The notes under the pieces are model-generated. The model was not told the DNA's origin. It made no database searches and was given only the letters and a program-made list of their open reading frames with translations. Shown in pieces: positions 45,610-60,177 of a DNA stretch of 64,000 nt. A program made the position numbers and the translations under genes. Numbering within the stretch: position 1 is the stretch's first letter; every line of letters starts with the position of its first letter. This stretch comes from Streptococcus suis (lineage in GTDB: Bacteria > Bacillota > Bacilli > Lactobacillales > Streptococcaceae). The DNA is taken from positions 1 to 64,000 of the forward strand of contig NZ_JAIMEP010000010.1 of assembly GCF_019794555.1 (NCBI RefSeq). The letters are read 5' to 3'.

Positions 45610-46851
45610 TTAGATTGCCCACTCACCGTCACGGAAGATTGGTACACGGGTACCGTCTTCACGGATACCGTCAATGTTCATCTTATTAGAGCCAATCATG
45701 AAATCAACGTGGACATCAGAACGGTTGAGACCTGCTTCTTTCAACTCTTCTTGGCTCATTTCTGTACCACCTTCAATTGAGAAGGCATAGGCTTGCCCGA
45801 TTGCCAAGTGGTTTGAGGCATTTTCATCAAAGAGAGTGTTGAAGAAAGTTACACCTGATTGAGAGATTGGGCTCTTATCTGGTACAAGGGCAACTTCACC
45901 CAGACCGCGTGCACCAGCATTGTCAAAGACCAGTTTCTTCATGACTTCGTCGCCTTTTTCAGCAGTCACGTCCACAATCTCACCATCTTTGAAGGTTACC
46001 TTGATACCTTCGATAATATTGCCGTTATAGCTAAGCGGTTTTGTAGAAGTTACATAACCATCGGCCACACGATAGTCAGGTGCTGTAAAGACTTCTTCTG
46101 TTGGCATGTTGGCAATAAACTGCTCACCTTGGGCATTGATCGAACCAGCCGCTTCCCATAAGTGGTTTTTCGGCATACCGAGAACGAGGTCGGTTCCTGG
46201 TGCTGTGTAGTGCAATTTGACAAACTGCTCGTCGTTAAGAACCTTAGCTTTTGCTACCAAACGTGCTTCATGCTCTTCCCAGGCTTTGATTGGATCTTCT
46301 TCGTAGATACGGCAAGTCTTGAAAATTTGGTCCCAAAGCAGATCTACTGCTTCTTCGTCAGACGTTGCATTTGGGAAAACTTTTTTGGCCCATTCCAAAC
46401 CAGATGCTGCACCAAGTGTCCAGCTGATTTTGTTAGCTTGAGTGGCTTGACGCATTGGGTTCAAGGCCTGGCTGATTGCACGAGCACTACGAGACAATTT
46501 CTCAGGATCAACGCCATCGTATGCACCAGGATCATCAGACAAGACAACCAAACGACTAGATTTGTGCTCTAATAAATAATTCATTTCAGCAACACGTTGT
46601 GGGTGAACTTGTTCCAAGCGTTCTACATCTACATTGACCAAACGTTCGCGAGCAATGACATCATCCGACCAGTTCACTAAGACCTCTGCTGCACCGAGTG
46701 CATAAGCTTCTTTAACAATCAAACGGGCCAACTCTGCCTGATCAACAGCAATTGTCAATTGGACTGTATGACCTGGTTGGACATTGATACCAGTTGATAC
46801 CAAAAGTTTCGCATATTTCGCAAGATTTTCTTTAAAATTAGGTAATACCAT
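45610..46851 (-). CDS. pepS: Aminopeptidase S (M29)
   Basis: 413 aa metallo-aminopeptidase (M29) acting in peptide use. 'LEWAKKVFPNATSDEEAVDLLW', 'GTDLVLGMPKNHLWEAAG', 'NMPTEEVFTAPDY', and the late 'EGGTEMS' and 'DVHVDFMIGS' with metal-binding residues. Start 46851 (second ATG) chosen by spacing from AAGGAG. Confidence 0.95.
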   Translation of the reverse strand: MVLPNFKENLAKYAKLLVSTGINVQPGHTVQLTIAVDQAELARLIVKEAYALGAAEVLVNWSDDVIARERLVNVDVERLEQVHPQRVAEMNYLLEHKSSRLVVLSDDPGAYDGVDPEKLSRSARAISQALNPMRQATQANKISWTLGAASGLEWAKKVFPNATSDEEAVDLLWDQIFKTCRIYEEDPIKAWEEHEARLVAKAKVLNDEQFVKLHYTAPGTDLVLGMPKNHLWEAAGSINAQGEQFIANMPTEEVFTAPDYRVADGYVTSTKPLSYNGNIIEGIKVTFKDGEIVDVTAEKGDEVMKKLVFDNAGARGLGEVALVPDKSPISQSGVTFFNTLFDENASNHLAIGQAYAFSIEGGTEMSQEELKEAGLNRSDVHVDFMIGSNKMNIDGIREDGTRVPIFRDGEWAI

Positions 46852-46910
46852 GTTCATCTCCTTAGGTTATTATACTAGATTATTGTATCATATTTTGGTA
46901 AAGGGCAGAT

Positions 46911-46938
46911 AAAAAAACTTCCTACAAAACAGGAAGTT
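46911..46938 (-). terminator. Terminator between nitroreductase and pepS
   Basis: AACTTCCT / AGGAAGTT with T7 on the minus strand. Confidence 0.85.
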
Positions 46939-47027
46939 AGTGGGAAGGTTGTGTCATATTCACTGAAGCTTTACACTCAACTAGGCAAGCTGACAAGTGA
47001 CATTTCCAATTTTCGCAGGGTTAAGTT

Positions 47028-47232
47028 TTCAGTTTGCTCTTAGTACTACCTCTAACTATCTGGGAGATAGTTAGAGGTGGGAGATAACACGAACTCTGTT
47101 CGTGTCAACAGCTGCAGGCTGCTTCAACAGTCAGGGTAGTGACTGCTGAAGGTTGGAAATCATACTTACGATAGTAAGTAACGCTCGTAACGTACGCCAA
47201 AGCGAATTAACGACGTAATAAAGCAAACTGTA
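47028..47232. repeat. Intergenic repeat with terminal inverted repeats, copy C
   Basis: 205 bp, begins TTCAGTTTGCTCTTAGTAC and ends GTAATAAAGCAAACTGTA, an inverted repeat of the start. Carries CTATCTGGGAGATAG and ACGAAC.CTGTTCGTGT hairpins and two further ones. Same family as copy B. Confidence 0.8.
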
Positions 47233-47238
47233 AGTATG

Positions 47239-47343
47239 TATACTCAATGAAAATTGAAGTCAGACTAGGCGACGCAGATGTAGATAGAACTTAAGTTCAT
47301 CACATCAAGTCAACAACGTCTGACTTCAATTTTCGCAGAGTAT
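47239..47343. repeat. BOX-like repeat element
   Basis: 105 bp, starts TATACTCAATGAAAATTG and ends ATTTTCGCAGAGTAT, matching ends of pneumococcal BOX (boxA start, boxC end). Perfect 17-bp inverted repeat GAAAATTGAAGTCAGAC at the ends. Abuts the nitroreductase stop codon. A decayed half may lie at about 46965-47022. Confidence 0.75.
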
Positions 47344-47945
47344 TAGTTACCAAAAACCTTTACACGGTCAGAATCCGCCATGTAATCTTTTTCCCCTGCT
47401 GGAGCTGCGATGCTACCGAATGGAGCTTGTGCACGAAGTTTCCAGTTAGCTGGAATACCGTATTTTTCAGCAACTTGTGCATCTACCAATGGGTTGTAAT
47501 GTTGAACGTTCATACCGATATTTTTCTCAGCAAATGCCAACCACACTGCGTACAAGTTGATACCATGAGCTTGTTCAGACCAGATTGGGAAGTTTTCTGC
47601 ATAGAGTGGGAAGCTTTCTTGCAAGCCTTTAACTACGTCTTGGTCTTCGAAGAACAAGATAGTACCTGCTCCAGCAGCAAAGCTAGCCAAGCGGCCTTTA
47701 GTGCCTTCAAATGCTTCAGCTGGTGTTACTTTTTCCAATTCACTGTAAGCAATTTCGTTCCAGAAAGCTTCTGATTCAGCACCAAAAAGTACTACTGCAC
47801 GACTTGATTGTGAGTTGAAAGCTGATGGTGATTCTTTCATAGCTTTCTCAACGAGAGCTACTACTTCTTCATTTGATACTGGCAATTCTTTACCGAGTGC
47901 ATAAATAGTACGACGAGTTTCTTGAAGTTTTGCAAAATTTGACAT
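47343..47945 (-). CDS. Nitroreductase family protein (Frm2/CinD-like)
   Basis: 200 aa FMN-dependent reductase. 'RRTIYALGKELPVS' and 'SPSAFNSQSSRAVVLFG' bind FMN; 'GIPANWKLRAQAPFGSIAAP' is typical of the Frm2/CinD group, which reduces quinones, nitro compounds and copper-stress products. SD AGAGG. Confidence 0.92.
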   Translation of the reverse strand: MSNFAKLQETRRTIYALGKELPVSNEEVVALVEKAMKESPSAFNSQSSRAVVLFGAESEAFWNEIAYSELEKVTPAEAFEGTKGRLASFAAGAGTILFFEDQDVVKGLQESFPLYAENFPIWSEQAHGINLYAVWLAFAEKNIGMNVQHYNPLVDAQVAEKYGIPANWKLRAQAPFGSIAAPAGEKDYMADSDRVKVFGN

Positions 47946-48051
47946 AGGATTTCCTCTTTTCTATTTATTACTATTTAGTAATTTTTATCACTATGTAGAG
48001 ATTATAAACCTATTCAAAAAAATAATCAAGAGTTTTGACTTCATTTTTTGT

Positions 48052-48088
48052 AAAAAATCACTGTCTCTCAAAATAACGAGAAACAGTG
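48052..48088 (-). terminator. polC terminator
   Basis: CACTGTTTCTCG / GAGAGACAGTG stem then ATTTTTT. Confidence 0.8.
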
Positions 48089-48098
48089 ACCTTCCTTA

Positions 48099-51000
48099 TT
48101 AAAACAAATCATCAAACAAACTCAACTGGTTGTCCTCTGGCATTTTACCCAGGATTCCCATTTCATCCATTTTTTCAACAAGCGTACCTGACAATCCTCC
48201 ACGTTTTCGGAGTTCAGTCTTGGAGAGAAATTCTCCTTCAGCACGCGCTGCAACGACCTGCTTAGCAACGTTTTCACCCAGACCATCCATGGCAACAAAA
48301 GGTGGGATAAGGGTATCCCCCTCAATCAAGAACTCTGTAGCATGAGATTTGTATAAATCTAATTTACCAAACTTGAAACCACGTTCCAGCATTTCATTGA
48401 CCAATTCAAGCGTGGTATAAAGATCCTGTTCAACGTTTGAAGCTTCGTTGTTCTTCTTTTTGAGGGCAATCTCTTCCATCTTGGACTTGACTTTATCCAG
48501 TCCACCTGACATGGTCGCCAAATCAAAGGCTTTCGCACGAATGGAGAAATATGCACAATAATAATATAGCGGATGATGAACCTTGAAGTAGGCAACTCGT
48601 AAGGCCATCATAACGTAAGCAGCCGCATGGGCTTTAGGGAACATGTACTTGATTTTACCACATGATTCAATGTACCAATCAGGTACCTTGTTATCCTTCA
48701 TGGCTTGGATGTAACCATTTCGCTCTTCCTCTGAAATCTTGAGCCACATCCCTTTCCGCACCCGTTCCATGATGTTAAAGGCCATTTTCGGTGGCAAACC
48801 AGCATGCATGAGGTACACCATGATGTCATCCCGACAACCGATAACCGTAGATAGGTCAGCAATCCCGGATTTGATTAAGTCTTGCGCATTACCCAACCAC
48901 ACATCTGTACCATGTGATAGACCAGATAACTGAAGTAATTCCGAAAAAGTTGTTGGGTGGGTTTCTTCAACCATCCCTCGAACAAAGTTAGTCCCAAATT
49001 CCGGAATTCCTAACATACCGGTCGGTGTCCCAATCTGTTCAGGGGTAACACCTAAAATTTCTGTTCCTGAGAAAAGAGCCATGACTCCTTTATCATCTGC
49101 GGGAATCGTCTGTGGATCAATGCCTGACAAGTCCTGCAACTTCCGAATCATCGTCGGATCATCGTGTCCGAGAACATCGAGCTTAAGAACGTTTTCGTCA
49201 ATATCATGGAAGTTAAAGTGAGTAGTTTGCCAACTTGCGGTAATATCATCAGCCGGGTATTGTACTGGGGTAAAGTCATAAACATCCATATAATTAGGAA
49301 TAACAACAATCCCTCCCGGGTGCTGACCCGTTGTTCGTTTCACACCAGCTGCTCCTGCTGCTAAACGCTCCACTTCCACATCTCGGTAGAATTTGCCATA
49401 ATCACGTTCATACCCACGTACAAAACCATAGGCCGTCTTAGCAGCTACTGTACCAACTGTTCCCGCACGGAATGCATATTCCTCACCAAAAATCTTACGC
49501 ACGTCTAAGTGAGCAGATGGTTGATCATCTCCAGAAAAGTTCAAGTCAATATCGGGAACCTTATCTCCATCAAAACCTAGGAAGGTTTCGAAAGGAATAT
49601 CCTGACCATCTTTTTTATACTTGGTTCCACAATTGATACATACCTTATCTGGTAAATCAAAGCCTGAACCATAGGAACCGTCTGTAATAAATTCACTGTG
49701 CTGGCAATTTGGACAGACGTAGTGAGGAGGCATTGGATTTACTTCTGTAATCCCAATCATGGTTGCTACGAAACTAGAACCAACCGATCCCCGAGAACCA
49801 ACTAAGTAGCCCCGTTCATTCGATCGTTGTACCAACATCTGCGATGCCAGGTAAATCACTGCAAACCCATTACCAAGAATAGAAGACAGCTCTTTTTCTA
49901 TTCGCAAGTCAATAATATCTGGCAAAGGATTACCATAAATCTCAAAGGCTTTTTGATAGGTTAATTCAGCAACTGTTTCCTCTGCCTTTTCAATATAAGG
50001 GGTATACAGATCCGTCTTCACGACTTCTACATCTTCAAACCGATTCAGCATCGCATTAGGATTGGTAATGACAATCTCACGAGCTAAACTTTCTCCCAGA
50101 AAGGCAAACTCGTCCAACATCTCGCTAGTCGTTCTAAAGTGAGCCTTAGGCAGTGGAGCTGGTTGGGCATTTTCCCCATTTCCAATGGTCCAGTTAATCG
50201 GTGCCCCTTGCCCTAGAGCCCGTACAATAATTTCCCGATAGATTTCTTCCTCGGGATCTATATAGTGAACATTCCCCGTCGCCAAAACTGGCAGTCCTGC
50301 CCTACGTCCTACCTCAATTAACTGCTTGATAGTTTCTTCAATCTCTGCAATATTCTTAAACTGTTCCTTGGCAATCATTGGTTCATAAAGAGCTGGAGGC
50401 ATAACTTCGATAAAATCATAGTAGGAAGCCTTTTTTACCGCATCATCCATTCCCTTGGACAGAAGCTCATCAAACACTTCACCTTCTTGACAAGCTGTCC
50501 CTAGTATTAGTCCTTCGCGATGAGCATCCAGAACCGTTCTTGGTATGCGAGGAACACCTTCAAAATATTTTGTGTTTGACAGGGATACGAGCTTGAAGAT
50601 GTTTTTTAAACCAACTTGATTGGTCACATATAAAGTGGCGTGTTTGACACGAGCCTTCTTATAAGAATCTTCTACAATTAGTTCGGTATTGAGTTGGTTA
50701 AGATTCGCTATTTGATGTTTTTCAAAGGCATCTTTTAAGAAGATGAAGAGCAAGCGCCCCGTCGCCTCCGCATCGTAGTTCGCCATATGGTGATGTTCCA
50801 AGGCTACCCCAAATCGCTTTGTCAACGGCCCCAGACCATGTCGCTTATAATCTGGATAAAGATTTCGAGCAAACTCCAAGGTATCAATTACAGGTTGACT
50901 AATCGTTGGAAGACCAGCCCGCTCGTAGTTGACATCCATAAAACCGACGTCAAAAGTAGCATTATGCGCAACCAAAATCGAACCCTGACAGAAGTCTTGA

Positions 51001-52490
51001 AACTCACGTAAGACTTGCTCAAGTGGTTTCGAGCCTCTCACATGTTCATCCGTAATCCCTGTCAACTCAGTCGTAAACTGACTCAGCGGATGACCTGGAT
51101 CGATAAATTCATCAAATTCAGCAACGATATTTCCTTTATGCATCTTAGAGGCCGCAATCTGAATCAGGGAATTATTGACTGCAGAGAGGCCTGTTGTTTC
51201 CACGTCAAAAACCACATAAGTGGCATCTGATAGCACCACATCTGCTACATTGTAGGCAATCGGAACAGAATCCTCAACGATATTAGCTTCCATTCCAAAG
51301 AGAGCTTTAATACCGGCCTTTCGCGCAGCATGATAACCATGTGGGAAAGACTGAACATTTCCGTGGTCCGTAATCGCCACAGCCTTATGACCCCAAGCTG
51401 CTGCACGCGCGATTAAATCCTCAACTGCTGGCAGGGCATCCATCGTTGACATATTGGTATGGGCGTGAAATTCAATACGTTTCTCATCATCAGGCATCAG
51501 ATCCTTACGAATTTCTTTTTTGACCTCTTGAACTTCCTGTACATTCATGGTCAAATCACGCGTAAAATTATTGGTCTCCACATTTCCACGAACCCTTAAC
51601 CAGTTACCTTTTTTTACCATATCAAATTTTTGAGCCTCTTCTTCATTTTTAGCCCACTTCTGCATGGTAAAAGAAGATGTATAGTCGGTCATCTTGAAAT
51701 TGATAATGACACGTCCCGTCTTCGTGGTTTTCTGCTCAACATCAAAAACTAACCCTTCAAAGACAATACGATTTTCTTCACTGTCCACCTCAATCATCGG
51801 AGTAATATCCGCTTTCTCAATATTGACTTTAGCAGGACGGTTTTTCTTATATTCTGGGACAAATGGCTGAGCTGCCTCTGGTGGTGGAGCCATTTGAGAT
51901 AGTTGTTCCAGGGCCGCTAAATTTTCCTCATTAGCCTGCTGGTAAATTTCTTCATTTTGTGCATGGAAAACCTCTGCCTGTTGTTGCGTCATTTCTTGGC
52001 AGACTTCAATATCTACAGTTAGATTCCCAAAACCAAATCGCTTGTATTGTTCAACTAAATTCGGCAAATGATTCTTGCGAAAATGAGCTGTATCAATCGT
52101 TTCTGGTCCTTTTATCCACAGAACCCCGTCTCGATAAGTCACAGCAAGTGGCTGAAACAGTGCCCTGAACCCAGCACTCTGGCACAAATCTTCCATAAAA
52201 GCCTCTGGATAATAGGCTTCCACCAAACCCGCCTCAAAACGGTCCGCATCTGTTACCAAAGAAAATTGAATCTTGTTCCCTAGTTTTTCAAACTCTGTTT
52301 TCAAATGAGCCTTAAAGAGTTGATAATCTAAAAGTGGTAGTGGATTTTCAAAACGGAAGGTAAACTCCCATAATTTACTGACCTTGTGCAAGACCACTTT
52401 CTCAATCTTTGCAGTCGAAAAAGCCCCTGATTGTCGTGCATCAAGAGGCATCCCGATTTGTTGAAGCAAAAGCTGAAATTTATCTGACAT
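48099..52490 (-). CDS. polC: DNA polymerase III PolC
   Basis: 1463 aa, Gram-positive replicative polymerase. Order: N-terminal domain (1-230), OB fold (about 240-325), PHP domain ([16 protein letters not shown]) interrupted by the DEDDh proofreading exonuclease ([11 protein letters not shown]), zinc module (CPNCQ...CINCGTKY), polymerase palm ([12 protein letters not shown]) and C-terminal helix-hairpin-helix. Ends with a clamp-binding motif ([10 protein letters not shown]). Start ATG 52490 is 7 nt after AAAGGA. Confidence 0.98.
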   Translation of the reverse strand: MSDKFQLLLQQIGMPLDARQSGAFSTAKIEKVVLHKVSKLWEFTFRFENPLPLLDYQLFKAHLKTEFEKLGNKIQFSLVTDADRFEAGLVEAYYPEAFMEDLCQSAGFRALFQPLAVTYRDGVLWIKGPETIDTAHFRKNHLPNLVEQYKRFGFGNLTVDIEVCQEMTQQQAEVFHAQNEEIYQQANEENLAALEQLSQMAPPPEAAQPFVPEYKKNRPAKVNIEKADITPMIEVDSEENRIVFEGLVFDVEQKTTKTGRVIINFKMTDYTSSFTMQKWAKNEEEAQKFDMVKKGNWLRVRGNVETNNFTRDLTMNVQEVQEVKKEIRKDLMPDDEKRIEFHAHTNMSTMDALPAVEDLIARAAAWGHKAVAITDHGNVQSFPHGYHAARKAGIKALFGMEANIVEDSVPIAYNVADVVLSDATYVVFDVETTGLSAVNNSLIQIAASKMHKGNIVAEFDEFIDPGHPLSQFTTELTGITDEHVRGSKPLEQVLREFQDFCQGSILVAHNATFDVGFMDVNYERAGLPTISQPVIDTLEFARNLYPDYKRHGLGPLTKRFGVALEHHHMANYDAEATGRLLFIFLKDAFEKHQIANLNQLNTELIVEDSYKKARVKHATLYVTNQVGLKNIFKLVSLSNTKYFEGVPRIPRTVLDAHREGLILGTACQEGEVFDELLSKGMDDAVKKASYYDFIEVMPPALYEPMIAKEQFKNIAEIEETIKQLIEVGRRAGLPVLATGNVHYIDPEEEIYREIIVRALGQGAPINWTIGNGENAQPAPLPKAHFRTTSEMLDEFAFLGESLAREIVITNPNAMLNRFEDVEVVKTDLYTPYIEKAEETVAELTYQKAFEIYGNPLPDIIDLRIEKELSSILGNGFAVIYLASQMLVQRSNERGYLVGSRGSVGSSFVATMIGITEVNPMPPHYVCPNCQHSEFITDGSYGSGFDLPDKVCINCGTKYKKDGQDIPFETFLGFDGDKVPDIDLNFSGDDQPSAHLDVRKIFGEEYAFRAGTVGTVAAKTAYGFVRGYERDYGKFYRDVEVERLAAGAAGVKRTTGQHPGGIVVIPNYMDVYDFTPVQYPADDITASWQTTHFNFHDIDENVLKLDVLGHDDPTMIRKLQDLSGIDPQTIPADDKGVMALFSGTEILGVTPEQIGTPTGMLGIPEFGTNFVRGMVEETHPTTFSELLQLSGLSHGTDVWLGNAQDLIKSGIADLSTVIGCRDDIMVYLMHAGLPPKMAFNIMERVRKGMWLKISEEERNGYIQAMKDNKVPDWYIESCGKIKYMFPKAHAAAYVMMALRVAYFKVHHPLYYYCAYFSIRAKAFDLATMSGGLDKVKSKMEEIALKKKNNEASNVEQDLYTTLELVNEMLERGFKFGKLDLYKSHATEFLIEGDTLIPPFVAMDGLGENVAKQVVAARAEGEFLSKTELRKRGGLSGTLVEKMDEMGILGKMPEDNQLSLFDDLF

Positions 52491-52881
52491 GACCATTTCC
52501 TTTGTAATTAGTTAGAATCATTTTACCACAAATGGAGGAATTTTTCTTGGACTAAGTGAGGGACGGACTTTTCCGGCAGGCCATCATTATTCAACTTGCT
52601 TTTTCAAGTTTCCTTGTTATCATAGAAATAGAAAAAGGCAAATGCGTCAACAACTACCCACTGTAGAACCGTTAAACGGACGGTGACTCGTTAATTTTAA
52701 CTAAAGAAACGGCCGTTACTTGCCAAAGTATTGACGTCAATTCCTTTTTGTCATGTCCTGTGAAGAATTTATTGTACAAGCTGATTAAAACCACGGAAAT
52801 GCTACCAGAAGCTAGAATCTTCTGTACAACCTCAAAAGTGGAAACAGCATATTTTTTTGTCGTGGGATAACCGATAATATC
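52491..52881. other. Gap between proS and polC; weak open frame
   Basis: A 78-codon minus-strand frame ends at 52672 and contains a possible membrane segment (QKILASGSISVVLISLYNKF). Its only start (TTG) lies inside the proS terminator, so it looks like a decayed gene, not a live one. No other feature seen. Confidence 0.3.
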
Positions 52882-52916
52882 AACAAAGACTTGGCTATCA
52901 TCAACCAAGTCTTTTT
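52882..52916 (-). terminator. proS terminator
   Basis: AAAGACTTGG-N10-CCAAGTCTTT stem, then GTTGATATT. Confidence 0.75.
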
Positions 52917-52920
52917 CTGT

Positions 52921-54880
<1,960 letters not shown>

Positions 54881-54890
<10 letters not shown>

Positions 54891-55184
54891 TCAATTCCTT
54901 TCGTAGTTTACTTGATTGGAAGACAAAGAATTAGCTTTTCAAAACCCTCGCCGATGCTCGAGTTCAAATCTGAAACTCTCTGTTCCTTTCTTTTTCGTAG
55001 TTTTCAGAACATCCTGCGTTTAGCACGCATTCAATTCCTTTCGTAGTTTACTTTATTTGGAAGACAAAGAATTAACTTTTCAAACCACTCGCTGACGCTC
55101 GAGTTCAAATCTGAAACTCTCTGTTCCTTTCTTTTTCGTAGTTTTCAGAACATCCTGCGTTTAGCACGCATTCAATTCCTTTCT
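54881..55184 (-). repeat. Tandem ~140-bp repeat in proS leader
   Basis: Units at 54881-55020 (140 bp) and 55021-55161 (141 bp), nearly identical, plus a partial third (55162-55184). Each unit start carries the sequence AAAGGAATTGAATGCGTGCT on the minus strand, i.e. a ribosome site plus ATG. A fourth AAGGAATTGAATGCG occurs at 55313-55326. Confidence 0.85.
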
Positions 55185-55346
55185 TATATTTATCATCTGG
55201 AAATCCAGAGGGGTAGTCCTCAATCTATTTTCCGAGTTTTTAGACCGAGTTCAATTACGAACCTCCTTAATTCCTTTCATCTTTTGTTTGACAGGAAGAC
55301 ACAGGTTTCAGCCCGCATTCAATTCCTTATATAAATTTCAATTAGT

Positions 55347-56606
55347 CTAGAAGAAAACACGTATAATGTCATTCCATGTGACTACTATCATAAGAACTAC
55401 CATTACGGCCACACCCGCTAGGGTAATATAAGATTCTGTTTCTGGCTTTAATGGTTTTCTACGTATTGCTTCCAGAATATTCATCACAATTTTACCACCA
55501 TCCAAGGCTGGAATTGGAATCAAATTAAATATTCCAAGGTTAATGGAAAGCATGGCCATTAGCCCCAATACAGATGCTAAACCAAATTCAGCAGCTTGGG
55601 CACTAACTTTATAGATGGCTACAGGACCACCCAATTGTTTCACATCAAAGTTTGCAATAAGATTTTTCAAAGCCGTCACAATCAAGAGTGCTGTCGCACC
55701 TGCTTCTTGGAAACCACCGACTATTTTATCAACGAAGCCCGTCTTCAAGATTGGTGAAATTCCAATTCGATAGGTTCCGTCCACTTTCTCCGCAGTAACG
55801 GTCACATTTTTGGTTGCTCCATCATGTTCCACAACCAAATCAAAGCTTGGAGCAGTTGTTGCATCTGCCGCCGCCTTGCTAATGATCGTCGCGACTTCTG
55901 TGTAGCTGTCTGTTGCATCACCATTGACAGATAAAATTTTATCACCTGTCACAAGTCCAGCTGCTTGTAAGGCACCACCATCAGTAATACTAACTGCATT
56001 GCTTGACGAATCGGCGACCCCACCTTGCATGAACATCAAAAGAATAAAAACTAAGATGCCCAAAATGAAGTTATTCATCGGCCCAGCAAAGTTGGTGATC
56101 AAGCGCCCCCAGACTGTCGCATTTTGGTATTGAACATCCAGCGGAGCAATTCGGACTTCAGTGCCATCTTCCTCGACAATCGTTGCATCGTGATCGACTT
56201 TATAAGTCTTGCTTTCTTCCAAGACCAAGCCTGTGATTTCTAATTTTTCTTCGAAATCAAAACTAGTCACATTCATCGGTAAGCTAAGGTTATCTAGCTG
56301 TTTTCCAGATAAATTTATCCGCGTCACAACACCAGCTTCATTCAAGCTGAGGCTAGCAGGAGTCCCTGTCTTAATCTCTGTCTTATCCTCACCCCAACCG
56401 GCCATTCGAACATAACCACCAAGAGGAAGAATACGAATCGTGTAAAGCGTCCCATCCTTACCTGTATGAGCGAAAATCTTTGGCCCCATCCCAATCGCAA
56501 ATTCCCTTACAAGGATACCTGATTTCTTAGCAAAGTAGAAGTGACCAAATTCATGGACGACTACAATGACACCAAAAATAAAAATAAATGCTAAAATTCC
56601 CTTCAT
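55347..56606 (-). CDS. rseP: Site-2 protease RseP/Eep
   Basis: 419 aa intramembrane zinc protease. HEFGH at 18-22 in the first helix, a PDZ domain about 190-265, and '[12 protein letters not shown]' near residue 360 with the third metal ligand. In Gram-positives Eep cleaves lipoprotein signal peptides and anti-sigma factors and makes pheromones. Follows cdsA by 9 nt. Confidence 0.96.
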   Translation of the reverse strand: MKGILAFIFIFGVIVVVHEFGHFYFAKKSGILVREFAIGMGPKIFAHTGKDGTLYTIRILPLGGYVRMAGWGEDKTEIKTGTPASLSLNEAGVVTRINLSGKQLDNLSLPMNVTSFDFEEKLEITGLVLEESKTYKVDHDATIVEEDGTEVRIAPLDVQYQNATVWGRLITNFAGPMNNFILGILVFILLMFMQGGVADSSSNAVSITDGGALQAAGLVTGDKILSVNGDATDSYTEVATIISKAAADATTAPSFDLVVEHDGATKNVTVTAEKVDGTYRIGISPILKTGFVDKIVGGFQEAGATALLIVTALKNLIANFDVKQLGGPVAIYKVSAQAAEFGLASVLGLMAMLSINLGIFNLIPIPALDGGKIVMNILEAIRRKPLKPETESYITLAGVAVMVVLMIVVTWNDIIRVFF

Positions 56607-56615
56607 AGGACCTCC

Positions 56616-57422
56616 TTAAAATAGGCCAAAGAAGTGCATAATCGGAAAGACAAAAATCATACCATCGAAGCGATCCAATATACCACCATGTCCTGGAATA
56701 ATTTTTCCAGAATCCTTTACACCAAAATGGCGTTTAATAGCACTTTCAACTAAATCTCCAAATTGTGAGAATATCGAGAAAATCACAACTAACAACAACA
56801 TCATGCCGAAGGAATAACCAGCCAACAAAGACTTATCGACAATCAAGAAAATGATAGCAACTACCACCGCAGAAAGAATACCACCTACAAAGCCTTCAAC
56901 TGTTTTATTCGGTGAAACCTTTGGTAATAGTTTTCTGCGTCCAAACTGGCGTCCAATCATGTAAGCGCCTATATCCGTAGCCCAAACCAAACAGAGGGCA
57001 AAAAAGACCTTATCTAGACCATCCATTCGAGCCAATACCAAGCTATGGAAACCAATTCCTACATAGAAACTTGATGCAATTGGAAAGACTACGTCTGAAT
57101 AATTGTATTGACCAATATTGATAACTGTAGACCCAAGAAGAAGGAAGACTACAATCGCATATGCTGTATAGTTCCCATCTGTCGGCAAGAATGTTAAATA
57201 ATTCTGTAACGGAAGCGTCAATACTAGACTTGCCAACATGGCTAAAACACCTTCAATTGAATTCGGCGCTAGACGATGCATCTTAATCAGCTCAGCTGTC
57301 GCAATCATAGCTAATAAACCGACAAAAAATTGAAAGGCCATGCCACCAGCTAGCAAGAAGGGAGTGAAAATAGCTAAAGCAATTGCACCAAATATCACTC
57401 GTTTCTGTAAATCATTTGTCAT
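56616..57422 (-). CDS. cdsA: Phosphatidate cytidylyltransferase
   Basis: 268 aa, eight membrane helices. Makes CDP-diacylglycerol. Signature near the C terminus 'KDSGKIIPGHGGILDRFDGM' is intact. Follows uppS by 9 nt. Confidence 0.96.
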   Translation of the reverse strand: MTNDLQKRVIFGAIALAIFTPFLLAGGMAFQFFVGLLAMIATAELIKMHRLAPNSIEGVLAMLASLVLTLPLQNYLTFLPTDGNYTAYAIVVFLLLGSTVINIGQYNYSDVVFPIASSFYVGIGFHSLVLARMDGLDKVFFALCLVWATDIGAYMIGRQFGRRKLLPKVSPNKTVEGFVGGILSAVVVAIIFLIVDKSLLAGYSFGMMLLLVVIFSIFSQFGDLVESAIKRHFGVKDSGKIIPGHGGILDRFDGMIFVFPIMHFFGLF

Positions 57423-57431
57423 AACTTCTCC

Positions 57432-58187
57432 TTATACACCACCAAATCGTCTATGACGCCGGTTATACTCTTTAATTGCTAATTTGAGGGCATCTCCATC
57501 AAAATCAGGCCAAGCAACGTCTGTAAAATACAACTCACTATATGCTGATTGCCAAGGCAGAAAATTGCTGAGACGGAGTTCGCCACTTGTACGGATAACT
57601 AGATCGGGATCGCGTAGCGTTGGTGACAAGGTCCCTGTATAGAGGTAGTCCGCAATTAATTTCTCGTCAATATCTCCAGGATTAAACTTGGCATCCAAGA
57701 CATCTTGCGCTATGGCCTTAACTGCTCGAGTCACTTCATCACGACCACCGTAGTTCAAGGCGAAGTTGAGAATCAGTCCAGTATTATTCTTCGTTTTTTG
57801 CTCAGCCTTATAGAGAGCATTAAGGGTGGCTTGAGGTAGTTTGGAATGGTCACCAATCATCTGAATTTTGACATTATTGGCATGTAGTTCAGGAACATAC
57901 TTATCATAAAATTCCACAGGAAGGTTCATTATAAACTTTACTTCCTTTTCTGGTCTAGACCAATTTTCTGTGGAAAATGCATACACTGTCAATACTCGAA
58001 CACCCAAGTCAGAAGCAGTTTTAGTAACTTTTTGTAGGGCATCCATACCTGCTTTGTGCCCCATAATACGGGGTTGCATCCGCTTTTTCGCCCAACGACC
58101 ATTACCATCCATAATGACCGCAATATGCTTTGGAACTTCTATTGCCGTCTCAATGCTTTCTTTCTTTTTAATCTTAAACGTAAACAT
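57432..58187 (-). CDS. uppS: Undecaprenyl pyrophosphate synthase
   Basis: 251 aa. Builds the C55 carrier lipid for cell wall synthesis. 'HIAVIMDGNGRWAKKR' holds the catalytic Asp, and 'RTSGELRLSNFLPWQSAYSE' the substrate-binding Arg and Ser. Start at 58187 after GAAGGAA. Confidence 0.97.
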   Translation of the reverse strand: MFTFKIKKKESIETAIEVPKHIAVIMDGNGRWAKKRMQPRIMGHKAGMDALQKVTKTASDLGVRVLTVYAFSTENWSRPEKEVKFIMNLPVEFYDKYVPELHANNVKIQMIGDHSKLPQATLNALYKAEQKTKNNTGLILNFALNYGGRDEVTRAVKAIAQDVLDAKFNPGDIDEKLIADYLYTGTLSPTLRDPDLVIRTSGELRLSNFLPWQSAYSELYFTDVAWPDFDGDALKLAIKEYNRRHRRFGGV

Positions 58188-58215
58188 GCTATTTTCCTTC
58201 ATTTATAATCGTTTC

Positions 58216-58245
58216 ATTATACCATATTTTTTGCTAGGATAGCAA
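58216..58245 (-). promoter_or_regulatory. Promoter of uppS-cdsA-rseP-proS
   Basis: TTGCTA (58240-58245), 18 bp, TATAAT (58216-58221) with extended TGG. Confidence 0.75.
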
Positions 58246-58260
58246 AAATCAGGCAAGTCT

Positions 58261-58297
58261 AAAACAAGAGAAAACCAAGGTTTCCCTCGGTTTCTCA
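58261..58297 (-). terminator. yajC terminator
   Basis: GAGAAACCGAGG / CCTTGGTTTTCTC stem then TTGTTTT. Confidence 0.75.
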
Positions 58298-58300
58298 TCC

Positions 58301-58624
58301 TTATTCTTCAATAGCAGATTCTGGGGTTGCTTCTTTCGTTTCAACTGCAACTTCTTCAGCTACAGCAGTTGATGTGTTAGAACTAGCGACACGATGACGA
58401 ATCGCACCACGCTCAAATGTTAAATAGATACCATCGATATCAAGAACAACCTTTTTGTCATCGATTTCGTCGACAATACCATATAAACCACCAATTGTCA
58501 CAATTTCATCACCTTTTTTGATTTGGTTCAATGCTTCTTGGCGTTGTTTTTGTTGTTTACGTTGCGAATAGAACATAAAGCCAATCATGGCAACCATGAC
58601 AAGTGGCAAAAATAAACCTTCCAT
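58301..58624 (-). CDS. yajC: Sec translocase accessory protein YajC
   Basis: 107 aa. One N-terminal helix (LPLVMVAMIGFMFYSQRKQQK), then the conserved 'LNQIKKGDEIVTIGGLYGIV' (shown in part), and an acidic Thr/Glu/Val tail. SD GAGG. Confidence 0.93.
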   Translation of the reverse strand: MEGLFLPLVMVAMIGFMFYSQRKQQKQRQEALNQIKKGDEIVTIGGLYGIVDEIDDKKVVLDIDGIYLTFERGAIRHRVASSNTSTAVAEEVAVETKEATPESAIEE

Positions 58625-58698
58625 TTGTTTACCTCATTTTTTGTTTGATAAGCTTGATTATACCAAATTCTAAACAAGAAAGCAAAATTAGACTTGAC

Positions 58699-58728
58699 CA
58701 AAAAAGACCGAACATTCGTTCAGTCTTC
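58699..58728 (-). terminator. purA terminator
   Basis: AAGACTGAAC / GTTCGGTCTT stem then TTTT on the minus strand. Confidence 0.8.
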
Positions 58729-58733
58729 ATACA

Positions 58734-60044
<1,311 letters not shown>

Positions 60045-60114
60045 CTAGCTGACCAGTCCAGCCTTTCTTCTACTTCTGGCAGGAATCTCACCTGCAAGTT
60101 TCGTTTTACACATT

Positions 60115-60177
60115 ATTTTATCAAAAAACGAACATTTTTTCAAGAATTTCCGTTATTTTCAATTATTGCGAACATTG
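60115..60177 (-). promoter_or_regulatory. purA promoter with PurBoxes
   Basis: TTGAAA (60138-60143), 17 bp, TAAAAT (60115-60120). ACGAACATT in the spacer (60128-60136) and GCGAACATT (60168-60176) match the PurBox core CGAAC. Confidence 0.7.

Noticed and set aside
52672..52908. 78-codon minus-strand frame between proS and polC
   Set aside because: Only a TTG start, lying inside the proS terminator, and no ribosome site; at best a decayed gene.
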